A stretch of DNA of 64,000 bases from an uncultured Maritimibacter sp. (GTDB taxonomy: Bacteria > Pseudomonadota > Alphaproteobacteria > Rhodobacterales > Rhodobacteraceae), in the NCBI GenBank assembly GCA_913063035.1, contig CAJXYS010000002.1, forward strand, positions 1 through 64,000. Reading direction: 5' to 3'. Under the pieces are notes generated by a model. That model saw only the letters and a program-made list of their open reading frames with translations, was not told the DNA's origin and did no database searches. Shown here piece after piece: positions 16,133 to 24,792 of the stretch (position 1 is its first letter; every line of letters starts with the position of its first letter). The position numbers were made by a program, and so were the translations under genes.

Positions 16133-17419
16133 TCACTGGCAGCGCAGGTCGAGGGCGTTTTCCTCGGCATAGGCCATGGAGTCGGCCTCGATCAGCGGCT
16201 CGATCACGTCGTCGTCGGACTTGATGAAGTCGGTGATCAGGTTCCATTCCTGGGCCTCGGCGTCCCACTGCTGGACCATCGCCTCGCCCGGTCCGCCATG
16301 ATTGGCGCAGCTCACCTCGAAGGCCGGGCCGAAGTTCGGCAGGCCGAGCTCGGCCATGCGTTCCTCGGTGATCTTCAGGTTCTCCATCCCGTCACGCATC
16401 ATGGCCGGGGTGATCTCGGCGGTGCCGTGAATCTCCTGCGCGGTGCGCGCCGCTTCCGCGGCCAGCATCGCGGCGTAGAGCCCGCGCGAGTAGAGCACGG
16501 TGCCGACCTGGTCACCCGCGCCCGCAGCGAGACCCGCATCGACGACATATTGCTGGATGTCCTCGTAGATCGGGTAATCCATGCCGGTGCCGTGCATCGC
16601 CAGCGCCTTGTAGCCATGCGCGGCCTCGCCGGCCGGAATCACGTCGTTCTCGGAGCCGGCCCACCAGTTACCGATGAAGTTCTCCATCGGGAAGCGGATA
16701 TTGGCGGCTTCCTGGACGGCAACCTGGTTCATGACGCCCCAGCCCCACATAATGACGTAATCCGGACGCTCGCGGCGGATCTGGAGCCACTGCGACTTCT
16801 GCTCCTGGCCCGGATGGTCAACCGCGAGCGTGGTCAGTTCGTAACCGTGCTTCTCGCTCAGCTTCTCGAGCGTGCGGATCGGCTCCTTGCCATAGGCGGA
16901 GTTGTGGAAGACCAGCGCGATCTTCTTGCCGGAAATGTCGCCGTCATTGATGTCGAGCAGGTGCGTGATCGCGACCGATGCGCCGTCCCAGTAGTTGGCG
17001 GGATAGTTGAACACCCATTCGAACACCTCGCCATTGGCGGCCGATGTCCGGCCATAGCCCATGGTGTGCAACGGGATCTCGTCGGCAGAAACCTTCGGGA
17101 TCAGCTGGTAGGTGATGCCGGTCGAGAGCGGCTGGTAGACGAGGCTGCCCAGACCCTTGGTCGACTCGTAGCATTCGACGCCCTTCTCGGTGTTGTAGGC
17201 CGTTTCGCATTCCGGCACCGAGATCTTCACGCCGCCGATGCCGCCGTCACGCTCGTTCAGAAGCGTCATGTAGTCCTCGTAGCCGTCGGCGAACGGGATA
17301 CCGCCGGCGGCGTAAGGGCCGGTGCGGTAGCTCAGCGACGGGAAGACGAGCTCCGCCATCGCCGGGCCGGCGGCGATCGTCGCTGCGAGCGCCGCTGCTG
17401 CCAGTTTCTTGAAGTTCAT
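16133..17419 (-). CDS. ABC transporter periplasmic substrate-binding protein (Leu/Ile/Val-type)
   Basis: A 428-residue periplasmic binding protein. A Sec signal (AAALAATIAAGPAMA-EL near residue 22) precedes a type-I binding fold; ISGKKIALVFHNSAYGKEP is the start of the second lobe. It contains paired Cys residues (ECETAYNTEKGVECYE; SCANHGG; C-terminal RCQ) that may form disulfides. It is longer than E. coli LivJ/LivK (about 365). The ATG at 17419 gives the signal peptide, with GGGAGGAGAGACC upstream. It is the specificity determinant of the importer encoded by livG/H/M/F. The substrate cannot be read from sequence. Confidence 0.9.
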   Translation of the reverse strand: MNFKKLAAAALAATIAAGPAMAELVFPSLSYRTGPYAAGGIPFADGYEDYMTLLNERDGGIGGVKISVPECETAYNTEKGVECYESTKGLGSLVYQPLSTGITYQLIPKVSADEIPLHTMGYGRTSAANGEVFEWVFNYPANYWDGASVAITHLLDINDGDISGKKIALVFHNSAYGKEPIRTLEKLSEKHGYELTTLAVDHPGQEQKSQWLQIRRERPDYVIMWGWGVMNQVAVQEAANIRFPMENFIGNWWAGSENDVIPAGEAAHGYKALAMHGTGMDYPIYEDIQQYVVDAGLAAGAGDQVGTVLYSRGLYAAMLAAEAARTAQEIHGTAEITPAMMRDGMENLKITEERMAELGLPNFGPAFEVSCANHGGPGEAMVQQWDAEAQEWNLITDFIKSDDDVIEPLIEADSMAYAEENALDLRCQ

Positions 17420-17489
17420 GGTCTCTCCTCCCTTGGATATTGACCGTTGCAATGTCCGGTTACCCGGTTCTGCGCTTATGGGCCCCGCC

Positions 17490-18566
17490 CTAGTGCGGGA
17501 AGGGCCAGAGCCTGAGCTTTTCCTTCACCGTGCGCCAGAGCGCGGCGAGCCCGTGCGGCTCGGCGATGAGGAAGAAGACGATGAGCCCGCCGACGATCAG
17601 CAGCTCCAGATGTGCCGCGAGATCGGTCGGCCAGCCGAGACCGCCCACCAGCACGTTCTTCAGCAGCACCGGCAACAGCACCATGAAGGCGGCCCCCGCG
17701 AAGCTGCCGAAGATCGAGCCGAGCCCGCCGATGATGATCATGAAGAGCGCCAGGAAGGACTTCTGGATGCCGAAGGCCTCGCCGACCTCGACCGCGCCGA
17801 GATACACGGCGAAGAACAGGGCACCCGCGATTCCGACGAAGAAGGAAGAGACCGCGAAGGCCGACAGCTTGGCCCGCAGGGGGTTCACGCCGATGATCTC
17901 GGCCGCGATGTCCATGTCCCGGATCGCCATCCAGCTGCGGCCGATCGTGCCGCGGGTGAGGTTACGCGCCGCCCAGGCCAGCACCACCACGAAGAGCAGG
18001 CAGATCATGTATTGCGCCCAGGCCGATGTCTCGGGTCCGGTCACGGGCACGCCGAAGACGGTGCGCTCCGGGGCGCTGATCTGCCCGGAGGCGGAGTAGT
18101 TGTAGAACCACGGCACCCGGTTGAAGAGCCAGACCAGGAAGAACTGCGCCGCCAGCGTTGCCACGGCAAGATAGAACCCCTTGATCCGAAGCGAGGGCAG
18201 TCCGAAAAGCACCCCCACGCCGGCGGTCACGAAGCCGGCCAGGATCACCACGAAGACGATGTTGAGCTCGGGAAAGGCGGTCATCAGCTTGTAGCAGGCA
18301 TAGGCGCCCACCGCCATGAACCCGCCGGTGCCCAGGCTGACCTGCCCGCAATACCCGGTCAGGATGTTGAGCCCGATCGCCGCGATCGCCCAGATCAGGA
18401 ACGGCACCAGGACCGCGTTGGCCCAGTAGTCGTTGATGGCGAAGGGAATGACGAGCAGGCCCACCGCGATCACCGCGTAATAGCGGTATCGGTCGAACTT
18501 GATGGGGAAGGTTTGCGCGTCGTCCTGGTAGGACGTCTTGAAGTCGCCGGCCTCGCGGTAGAACAT
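17490..18566 (-). CDS. livM: LivM-type ABC transporter permease
   Basis: A 358-residue inner-membrane permease with 8-10 hydrophobic segments and the LivM landmarks: NILTGYCGQVSLGTGGFMAVGAY near residue 75, the GFYLAVATLAAQ helix and the coupling segment GRSWMAIRDMDIAAEIIGVNPLRAK that contacts the ATPases. An N-terminal cytoplasmic extension of about 30 residues precedes the first helix. The ATG at 18566 lies 6 nt after the stop of the small membrane-protein gene, so the two are probably translationally linked. Confidence 0.95.
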   Translation of the reverse strand: MFYREAGDFKTSYQDDAQTFPIKFDRYRYYAVIAVGLLVIPFAINDYWANAVLVPFLIWAIAAIGLNILTGYCGQVSLGTGGFMAVGAYACYKLMTAFPELNIVFVVILAGFVTAGVGVLFGLPSLRIKGFYLAVATLAAQFFLVWLFNRVPWFYNYSASGQISAPERTVFGVPVTGPETSAWAQYMICLLFVVVLAWAARNLTRGTIGRSWMAIRDMDIAAEIIGVNPLRAKLSAFAVSSFFVGIAGALFFAVYLGAVEVGEAFGIQKSFLALFMIIIGGLGSIFGSFAGAAFMVLLPVLLKNVLVGGLGWPTDLAAHLELLIVGGLIVFFLIAEPHGLAALWRTVKEKLRLWPFPH

Positions 18567-18572
18567 CTGCGC

Positions 18573-18791
18573 TTACCCCTCTGCGTTTGTCTTGTTGCCG
18601 TTGCGCGGCGCCGGGCCGGTCTCGGACAGCTTGCGATAGGCCACGATCCCGGTGACGAGCCCAGCGGCGGCGAGCAGCGCGGCGACGATCCATTGCGCGG
18701 TCGTCAGCCCCTCGGCGGTCACGGCGAGATAGCCGAAGGCCCAGAACCCGGACCAGGCGATCACGTTCACGATGGCGATCAGCTTGTTCAT
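18573..18791 (-). CDS. Small two-helix membrane protein between livH and livM
   Basis: A 72-residue protein with two hydrophobic helices (LIAIVNVIAWSGFWAFGYLA and WIVAALLAAAGLVTGIVAY) and a short polar C-tail. The gene is 2 nt downstream of the livH stop and 6 nt upstream of livM, too tightly placed to be spurious. No family is recognised. It may be an accessory subunit or assembly factor of the permease pair. Confidence 0.7.
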   Translation of the reverse strand: MNKLIAIVNVIAWSGFWAFGYLAVTAEGLTTAQWIVAALLAAAGLVTGIVAYRKLSETGPAPRNGNKTNAEG

Positions 18792-18793
18792 CG

Positions 18794-19780
18794 CTACACC
18801 CTCTCGATGATCTTCTCGCCGAACAGGCCCTGCGGCCGGAAGACGAGGAAGACGAGCGCCAGCACGTAGGCGAACCAGTTCTCGGTCGCGCCGCCGACCA
18901 TCGGGCCGATCAGGAACTCGAAGAGCTTCTCGCCCACGCCGATGATCAGACCGCCCACGATGGCGCCCGGGATAGAGGTGAACCCGCCCAGCATCAGCAC
19001 CGGCAGCGCCTTCAGCGCGATCAGCGAAAGCGAGAACTGCACGCCCGATTTCGTGCCCCACATGATGCCCGCGACCAGCGCGACGAACCCCGCGATCGAC
19101 CAGACCAGAACCCAGATGAACCGCAGGCTGATCCCGACGCTGAGCGCCGCCTGGTGGTCGTCGGCCACCGCGCGCAGGGCCCGGCCATGCTTGGTATACT
19201 GGCTGAACAGCGTCAGCGAGATCACGAGGATCGCGGCGATCACGGTCGCGACGATATCAAGCCGGTCGATGAAGAACCCGTAGCCGAACCATTCGTAGGT
19301 GGTTTCGTCGATGGTCTCGGAAATGCCCTGCGGCAGGCCGACATCCAGCGTCTTGATGTCCGCGCCCCACATGATGTCCCCGAACCCTTCGAGGAAATAG
19401 GCCAGCCCGATCGTCGCCATGAAAAGGATGATCGGCTCCTGGTTGACGAGATGCTGCAGGATGTATTTCTCGACCAGGATCGCGAGCAGCACCATGACGG
19501 CCAACGTCAGCAGGATCGCGAGGATCGCCGGCAGGTGCCATCCGAAATGGTGGATCTCGGTGCCGAAGATGGCGTTGATCAGGTGGGCGAAGGGCACCTG
19601 GCCTTCCTGGAAGCCCACCAGCGTCAGCGCCGCGAAGAGCGCCAGCACCCCCTGGCTGTAGTTGAAGATGCCGCTGGCCTTGAAGATCAGCACGAAGCCC
19701 AGCGCCACCAGCGAATAGAGCACGCCGGTCATCAGGCCGTTCAGCGTGACCTCCATCGCGAAGAGCAGTTGATCAGGCAT
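18794..19780 (-). CDS. livH: LivH-type ABC transporter permease
   Basis: A 328-residue permease with about eight membrane helices. LivH landmarks: GVLYSLVALGFVLIFKASGIFNYSQG near residue 20, the coupling loop YTKHGRALRAVADDHQAALSVGI near 205, and MLGGFTSIPGAIVGGLIIG near 270. Internal length and order are normal. The ATG at 19780 has GGGAGG. It lies 32 nt downstream of livG in the order livG-livH-small protein-livM-livK-livF. Confidence 0.95.
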   Translation of the reverse strand: MPDQLLFAMEVTLNGLMTGVLYSLVALGFVLIFKASGIFNYSQGVLALFAALTLVGFQEGQVPFAHLINAIFGTEIHHFGWHLPAILAILLTLAVMVLLAILVEKYILQHLVNQEPIILFMATIGLAYFLEGFGDIMWGADIKTLDVGLPQGISETIDETTYEWFGYGFFIDRLDIVATVIAAILVISLTLFSQYTKHGRALRAVADDHQAALSVGISLRFIWVLVWSIAGFVALVAGIMWGTKSGVQFSLSLIALKALPVLMLGGFTSIPGAIVGGLIIGVGEKLFEFLIGPMVGGATENWFAYVLALVFLVFRPQGLFGEKIIERV

Positions 19781-19812
19781 GCGCGGCCTCCCTCGGCTTG
19801 GCGGGTTGCGGG

Positions 19813-20631
19813 TCAGTCATGGCTCACCCCCAGATAGGCGTCGATGACCTCGGGGTTGTTGCGCACCTCGTCGGGCGTGCCGTCCCCGATCTTCTTGCCG
19901 TAATCCATCACGACGACCCGGTCGGCGATGTCCATCACCACGCCCATGTCGTGCTCGATCAGCGCGATGGTGGTGCCGAACTCGTCGTTCACGTCGAGGA
20001 CGAAGCGGCACATGTCCTCCTTTTCCTCGACGTTCATGCCGGCCATCGGCTCGTCCAGGAGCAGCAGCTTCGGTTCCGCGGCCAGCGCCCGGCCCAGCTC
20101 CACGCGCTTCTGCAGCCCGTAGGGCAACCGGCCCACGGGCGTCTTGCGGATGTGCTGGATCTCGAGGAAATCGATGATCTTCTCGACCTTCTCGCGATGC
20201 TCGGTCTCCTCGCGCTGGGCCCGGCCCCACCAGAGCGCCTGCTCGAGGATGTTCGCGCGCATCAGCGTCATCCGGCCGGTCATGATGTTGTCGAGCGTGC
20301 TCATGCCCTTGAAGAGCGCGATGTTCTGGAAGGTCCGGGCGATGCCCAGCTCGGCCACCTCGTAGGGGCGCATCGCCGGGCGTTTCTCGCCCCGGAACCA
20401 GACCTCGCCCTCCTGCGGGTGGTAGAAGCCGTTTATGACGTTGAGCATGGACGACTTTCCGGCCCCGTTCGGCCCGATGATCGCGCGGATCTCGCCCTCG
20501 CGGATATCGAAGGAGATGTCCTTGATCGCGACCACGCCGCCGAAACGCAGCGTGATGTTCTTCATTTCCATCATCACGCCGCCGATCTGGCGGCCGTCGG
20601 GGGTGATGTAGCCTTCGCCGGAATCAAGCAC
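19813..20631 (-). CDS. livG: LivG-type ABC transporter ATP-binding protein
   Basis: A 272-residue ATPase. Walker A is GPNGAGKSSML near residue 55, the signature is the LivG-like LPYGLQKRVELGRAL, and Walker B is LLLLDEPMAGMN, followed by ALIEHDMGVVMDIADRVVVMDYG. The start is a GTG at 20631 with GAAAGG upstream; an internal ATG pair at residues 20-21 (MMEMKNITLRF) is an alternative giving a more typical N-terminus. It is the second gene of the operon, 60 nt after the acyl-CoA synthetase stop. Confidence 0.93.
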   Translation of the reverse strand: MLDSGEGYITPDGRQIGGVMMEMKNITLRFGGVVAIKDISFDIREGEIRAIIGPNGAGKSSMLNVINGFYHPQEGEVWFRGEKRPAMRPYEVAELGIARTFQNIALFKGMSTLDNIMTGRMTLMRANILEQALWWGRAQREETEHREKVEKIIDFLEIQHIRKTPVGRLPYGLQKRVELGRALAAEPKLLLLDEPMAGMNVEEKEDMCRFVLDVNDEFGTTIALIEHDMGVVMDIADRVVVMDYGKKIGDGTPDEVRNNPEVIDAYLGVSHD

Positions 20632-20691
20632 GGTATGGGCCTTTCATTCCTGGGACCGGGTGGGGCGCACGGCGCTGTCCGTCGCGACCGC

Positions 20692-22665
20692 TCATTCCGC
20701 CGCCACCTTCTGCGGTTTGACCGGGACCACCGCGGCGTCGCTGATTTTCAGCGTCGCCTTGATCTTGCCCTTGCGGCCGTCCTCGTAGGTCACCTCGGTT
20801 TCGGTGTAGACGCTGTCCGACCCGTCATAGAGCGCCTCGACGAGATCGTTGAATTTCTCGGCGATGATGTTGCGGCGAACCTTGCGGGTGCGGGTCAGTT
20901 CGCCGTCGTCGGCATCGAGTTCCTTGTGCAGCACCAGGAATCGGTGCACCTGGCAGCCGGACAGCATCGGGTCCTCGGCGACGCTCTTGTTGGTCTCTTC
21001 GACGTGGCTCTGGATCATCTCCAGCACCTTCGGGTGCCCCGCCAGTTCCTGGTAGGACGCATAGGCGATGTTGTTCCGCTCGGCCCAGTTGCCGACGGCG
21101 GTCAGGTCGATGTTGATGAAGGCGGTGCACATCTCGCGATCCGCGCCGAAGACCACCGCCTCGAGAATGTTGGGATAGAACTTCAGCTTGTTCTCGACGT
21201 ATTTCGGCGCGAACAGGCTGCCATCGGCCATCTTGCCCACGTCCTTGGCGCGGTCGATGATCCTGAGATGCCCGGTGCCTTCCTCGAAGAAGCCGGCATC
21301 GCCCGTCGCGACCCAGCCTTCCGGGTCCTTGGTCTTGGCCGTCGATTCGGCGTTCTTGTAGTATTCGACGAAGGTGCCGGGCGAGCGGTAATAGACCTCG
21401 CCCGTGTCGTCGATCTTCACCTCGACGCCGGGGCTCGGCACGCCGACCGTGTCCGCGCGCACCTCGCCGTCTGGCTGCTGGGTGATGAACACGCTGGCCT
21501 CGGTCTGCCCGTAAAGCTGCTTCAGGTTGATGCCGAGCGACCGGTAGAAGTCGAAGATCTCGGGCCCGATCGCCTCGCCCGCGGTGTAGCCGACCCGGAT
21601 ATTGGTCAGGCCCAGCGTGTTCTTGAGCGGCCCGTAGACCAGCAGGTCGCCCAGCCGGTACTTGAGGCGATCCGTGCCGGAAACCGGCTTGCCGTCGAGG
21701 ATCGCCGGCCCGACCCGCCGCGCATGTTCCATGAAATGGTCGAACATCCGTTTCTTGAGCGCGCCGGCGTCTTCCATGCGGATCATGACGCTGGTCAGCA
21801 TCGTCTCGAAGATGCGCGGCGGCGCGAAGAAGTAGGTCGGGCCGATCTCGCGCAGGTCCGTCATCATCGTCTCCGGGCTCTCGGGGCAGTTCACGCAGAA
21901 CCCCGTCCAGTAAGCCTGCCCGATCGAGAAGATGAAATCGCCCACCCAGGCCATCGGCAGATAGGCCAGCACCGAGTCCTTTTCCGAGAGGTCGTCGAAT
22001 TCCGACGAGGCGCGCGACGTTTCGATGATGTTCCGGTTCGACAGCACGACGCCCTTGGGCTTGCCCGTGGTGCCCGAGGTGTAGAGCATGACGCAGGTGT
22101 CGTCGTAGGCCTGCTTGGCCAGCCGCGCCTCGAGCTCATGCGCGAGCCGGGTCTGGGCGGCGCGGCCCTCGACCTGGATGTCGTGCAGCCAGTTGAGATG
22201 CGTGTGATCGTATTTCCGCATCCCGCGCTTGTCCTGGTACATCACGTGCTCGATGCAATGCACGCGGTCCTGCACCTCGATCACCTTGTCGACCTGCTCC
22301 TGGTCGCCGCAGACCACGAAGCGCGCGCCGCAATGCTCGAGCACGTAGGCCATCTCTTCGGCGACCGCGTCCTGGTAGAGCGGCACCGGGATCGCCCCCA
22401 CCATCTGCGCCGCGACCATCGACCAGTAGAGCGCCGGGCGGTTCCGCCCGATGACGGCGATGTAGTCGCCCTCGTCCACCCCGAGCACGAGAAAGCCCAG
22501 CGCCAGTGCGCGGATCTCTTCCTCGGCCTCGGCCCAGCTCCAGCATTGCCAGATGCCGAATTCCTTTTCACGATAGGCGGGCCGTTGACCATACGCCGCC
22601 GCGTTGCGCGCCAGCAGACGCGGAATCGTGTCCAGCGCGCCGGTCGCCTCTTTCTGCGTCGCCAA
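20692..22665 (-). CDS. Long-chain-type acyl-CoA synthetase (AMP-binding, FadD15-like)
   Basis: A 657-residue ANL enzyme that forms acyl-CoA from a carboxylic acid, ATP and CoA. The canonical P-loop MLYTSGTTGKPKGVVLSNRN near residue 200, YGQTEASVF near 385, the adenylate-binding WVATGDAGFFEEGTG and the hinge IIDRAKDVGKMADGSLFAP are all present. The frame stays open upstream to 22842, but a TTG at 22665 preceded by GGGAGGAGAAAAC is the best start. It is first in the operon with the liv-type importer, a layout that pairs import with CoA activation. The probable substrate is an aromatic or branched/fatty acid. Confidence 0.9.
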   Translation of the reverse strand: MATQKEATGALDTIPRLLARNAAAYGQRPAYREKEFGIWQCWSWAEAEEEIRALALGFLVLGVDEGDYIAVIGRNRPALYWSMVAAQMVGAIPVPLYQDAVAEEMAYVLEHCGARFVVCGDQEQVDKVIEVQDRVHCIEHVMYQDKRGMRKYDHTHLNWLHDIQVEGRAAQTRLAHELEARLAKQAYDDTCVMLYTSGTTGKPKGVVLSNRNIIETSRASSEFDDLSEKDSVLAYLPMAWVGDFIFSIGQAYWTGFCVNCPESPETMMTDLREIGPTYFFAPPRIFETMLTSVMIRMEDAGALKKRMFDHFMEHARRVGPAILDGKPVSGTDRLKYRLGDLLVYGPLKNTLGLTNIRVGYTAGEAIGPEIFDFYRSLGINLKQLYGQTEASVFITQQPDGEVRADTVGVPSPGVEVKIDDTGEVYYRSPGTFVEYYKNAESTAKTKDPEGWVATGDAGFFEEGTGHLRIIDRAKDVGKMADGSLFAPKYVENKLKFYPNILEAVVFGADREMCTAFINIDLTAVGNWAERNNIAYASYQELAGHPKVLEMIQSHVEETNKSVAEDPMLSGCQVHRFLVLHKELDADDGELTRTRKVRRNIIAEKFNDLVEALYDGSDSVYTETEVTYEDGRKGKIKATLKISDAAVVPVKPQKVAAE

Positions 22666-22779
22666 GTTTTCTCCTCCCTGCACCGGGGTGTCCGGTGGTC
22701 GCGGTCCGGTCTTTGGCCGAATCCACGGATATCGTGACACCTTCGTGCTGGGCGTCAATTTTTTCCTGAGTTTTGCCCG

Positions 22780-22797
22780 ATTGTTACGAATTGTAAC
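22780..22797. promoter_or_regulatory. Tandem ATTGTWAC site, candidate response-regulator operator
   Basis: ATTGTTAC (22780-22787) and ATTGTAAC (22790-22797) form a direct repeat with 10-bp spacing; the same bases also give an inverted GTTAC/GTAAC. OmpR-type regulators typically bind such half-turn-phased direct repeats. It lies in the 195-bp gap between the acyl-CoA synthetase/liv operon and the kinase/regulator operon, suiting control of both. Confidence 0.4.
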
Positions 22798-22860
22798 CGG
22801 CGCCATGGGCCTTCCCCCCGGGGCCGTGAGGGTGCTAGCCATAGGCCGGGAGGATCACCG

Positions 22861-24792
22861 ATGCAGATCGACGCGGACCGGACCGCCCGCCTGACCCAGG
22901 CGGGGCTGAACCTGATCCAGCAGGCCCTGACGATCTATGACGCGGAGCTGCGGCTGGCCGTTTGCAACCGCCGCTTCCAGGAGATGTTCGATCTGCCGGA
23001 ATGGCTGGTCACGCCGGGGGCGCGTTTCGCCGACACGATCCGCTTCCTTGCCGAACGCGGCGATTACGGGGACGTGGGCCCGCTCGAGGACTTCGTCCGC
23101 TCGCGCGTCGAGACCGCCCGCGCCTTCGAACCGCATTACATGGAGCGCACGCGCGCCAATGGCCGCACCATCAGCGTCGAGGGCAGCCCGCTTCCGCAGG
23201 GCGGCTGGGTGACCGTCTATACCGACATCACCGCGATCAAGCGCCAGGAGACGCTCTTGCGGTCCCGCTCGGCAGAGCTGTCGGAGCGGCTCGTGGCCTA
23301 TTCCGAGGAACTCGCCCGCACCAACCGCGAACTCGCCGCCACCATCAGCGCGCTGGAGGAAGCCAAGCGCGAACTGACCGAGATGGAAGCCCGCACGCGG
23401 CTGACCGCCGAGATGATGCCGGCCCATATCGCCCATCTCGACCTGAACGAACGCTACACCTATTCGAATCGCCGCCTGACCTACGTCATTCCGAACCGCC
23501 CGCAGGAGATCGTCGGCCTGACCGCGCGCGAGGCGCTGGGCGACACCGCCTATGCAGAGGTGAAACCCTATATCGACCGCGCCTATGCCGGGGAATCGAG
23601 TGTCTTCGAGTTCTCGCATCCCGACAGCGGGCGGCGCATCCGCGGCGCCTTTACCCCCGATCCCGGCAGCGCCGGCGGGGTGGGCGGGGTCTATATCCTG
23701 TCGATGGACGTCACCGAAGAGGCCCAGGCCCGCGCCGCGCTCAGCCAGACCCACAAGCGCGAGCTCGCCGCGCAGCTGACCAGCGGCCTGGCACATGACT
23801 TCTCGAACCTGCTGACGATCATCCTCGGGCTCCAGGGGCGGCTGGAGAAGCTCGACGGCCTGCCCGACCCGGCCCGCGAAATCGCGGCGACGACGCGGGC
23901 GGCGGCGTTGCGCGGCGGCCGCCTGCTCGACCGGCTGGCCGATATCTCGGGCCGGCGCGACATGCGCCCCGCGCCGACCGACCTGCCGGCCTTCCTGCGC
24001 GATATCCGCACGCTCGCCGCGCCCTCCCTGCCGCGGGCGGTCCGGCTGAGCGTCAGCGCCGAGGGTTTCGACCGGCCGGTCCTGATGGATCACGGCGCCC
24101 TGCAGGACTCGCTTCTGAACCTGATCCTGAACGCCCGCGACGCGATCGGCGATGCGCCCGGCGAGATCACGGTCCACGCCGCCCCGGTGCGCGACACATG
24201 GGTTGATGTCGAGGTCACGGATACCGGCTGCGGCTTCAGCGACGAGGCGCTCGAACAGGCGCTCAACCCGTTCTACACCACCAAGGCCGGCGAGGGCTCG
24301 GGACTCGGCCTGTCCATGGTCTACGACTCGACCAAGCTGGCCGGCGGCCAGGTGATGCTGGCCAACGCGGGGGGCGGGGGCGCCCGTGTCACGCTGCGCC
24401 TGCCGCTCCGCCCGGCGGCGGAGGCGCCCGCGCCACGGCTGGTCCTGCTGGTCGAGGACAATCCGGACCTGCGCGTCGAGACACGGGGCATGCTGCGCGA
24501 GCTGGGCCATACCGTGCTCGAGGCCGAAACCGCCGAGGAGGCCGAAACGCTGGCCGAGATCCCGGGCATCGACCTCGTGCTCACGGACATCACCCTGCCC
24601 GGCGGGCGCAGCGGGCTCGACCTTGCCGAAACCCTCCGGACGCGCGGCAACCCGACCGGCATCCTCATGATGACGGCGCTGCCGGTGCAGGATCCGCTTC
24701 GGGCCCGCGCCGAGTCGCGCTTCCCGCTGATCGCCAAACCCTTCGATGCGGCCGCGCTGGCCGCCTTCCTGAACGCGGAGCTCGCCGCATGA
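22861..24792 (+). CDS. PAS-domain hybrid sensor histidine kinase
   Basis: A 643-residue soluble hybrid kinase: an N-terminal PAS-like sensor (about 10-130, IYDAELRLAVCNRRFQEMF), a short coiled coil (140-190), a second PAS (195-300), a HisKA domain with phospho-His 312 in GLAHDFSNLL, HATPase with NLILNARDA, DTGCGFS and GSGLGLSMVYD, then a receiver domain (about 525-640) with acceptor Asp 576 (VLTDITLPGG) and the switch Lys in IAKPFD. No membrane helix is seen, so it senses something cytoplasmic. The start overlaps no other gene; GGGAGGATCACCG precedes the ATG. The regulator gene overlaps its stop by 4 bp (ATGA). It is divergent from the acyl-CoA synthetase/liv operon. Confidence 0.92.
   Translation: MQIDADRTARLTQAGLNLIQQALTIYDAELRLAVCNRRFQEMFDLPEWLVTPGARFADTIRFLAERGDYGDVGPLEDFVRSRVETARAFEPHYMERTRANGRTISVEGSPLPQGGWVTVYTDITAIKRQETLLRSRSAELSERLVAYSEELARTNRELAATISALEEAKRELTEMEARTRLTAEMMPAHIAHLDLNERYTYSNRRLTYVIPNRPQEIVGLTAREALGDTAYAEVKPYIDRAYAGESSVFEFSHPDSGRRIRGAFTPDPGSAGGVGGVYILSMDVTEEAQARAALSQTHKRELAAQLTSGLAHDFSNLLTIILGLQGRLEKLDGLPDPAREIAATTRAAALRGGRLLDRLADISGRRDMRPAPTDLPAFLRDIRTLAAPSLPRAVRLSVSAEGFDRPVLMDHGALQDSLLNLILNARDAIGDAPGEITVHAAPVRDTWVDVEVTDTGCGFSDEALEQALNPFYTTKAGEGSGLGLSMVYDSTKLAGGQVMLANAGGGGARVTLRLPLRPAAEAPAPRLVLLVEDNPDLRVETRGMLRELGHTVLEAETAEEAETLAEIPGIDLVLTDITLPGGRSGLDLAETLRTRGNPTGILMMTALPVQDPLRARAESRFPLIAKPFDAAALAAFLNAELAA

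Noticed and set aside
19798-22737. A 979-residue plus-strand frame over livG and the acyl-CoA synthetase
   Set aside because: Histidine/leucine/arginine-rich antisense reading of two well-recognised genes; no domain seen.
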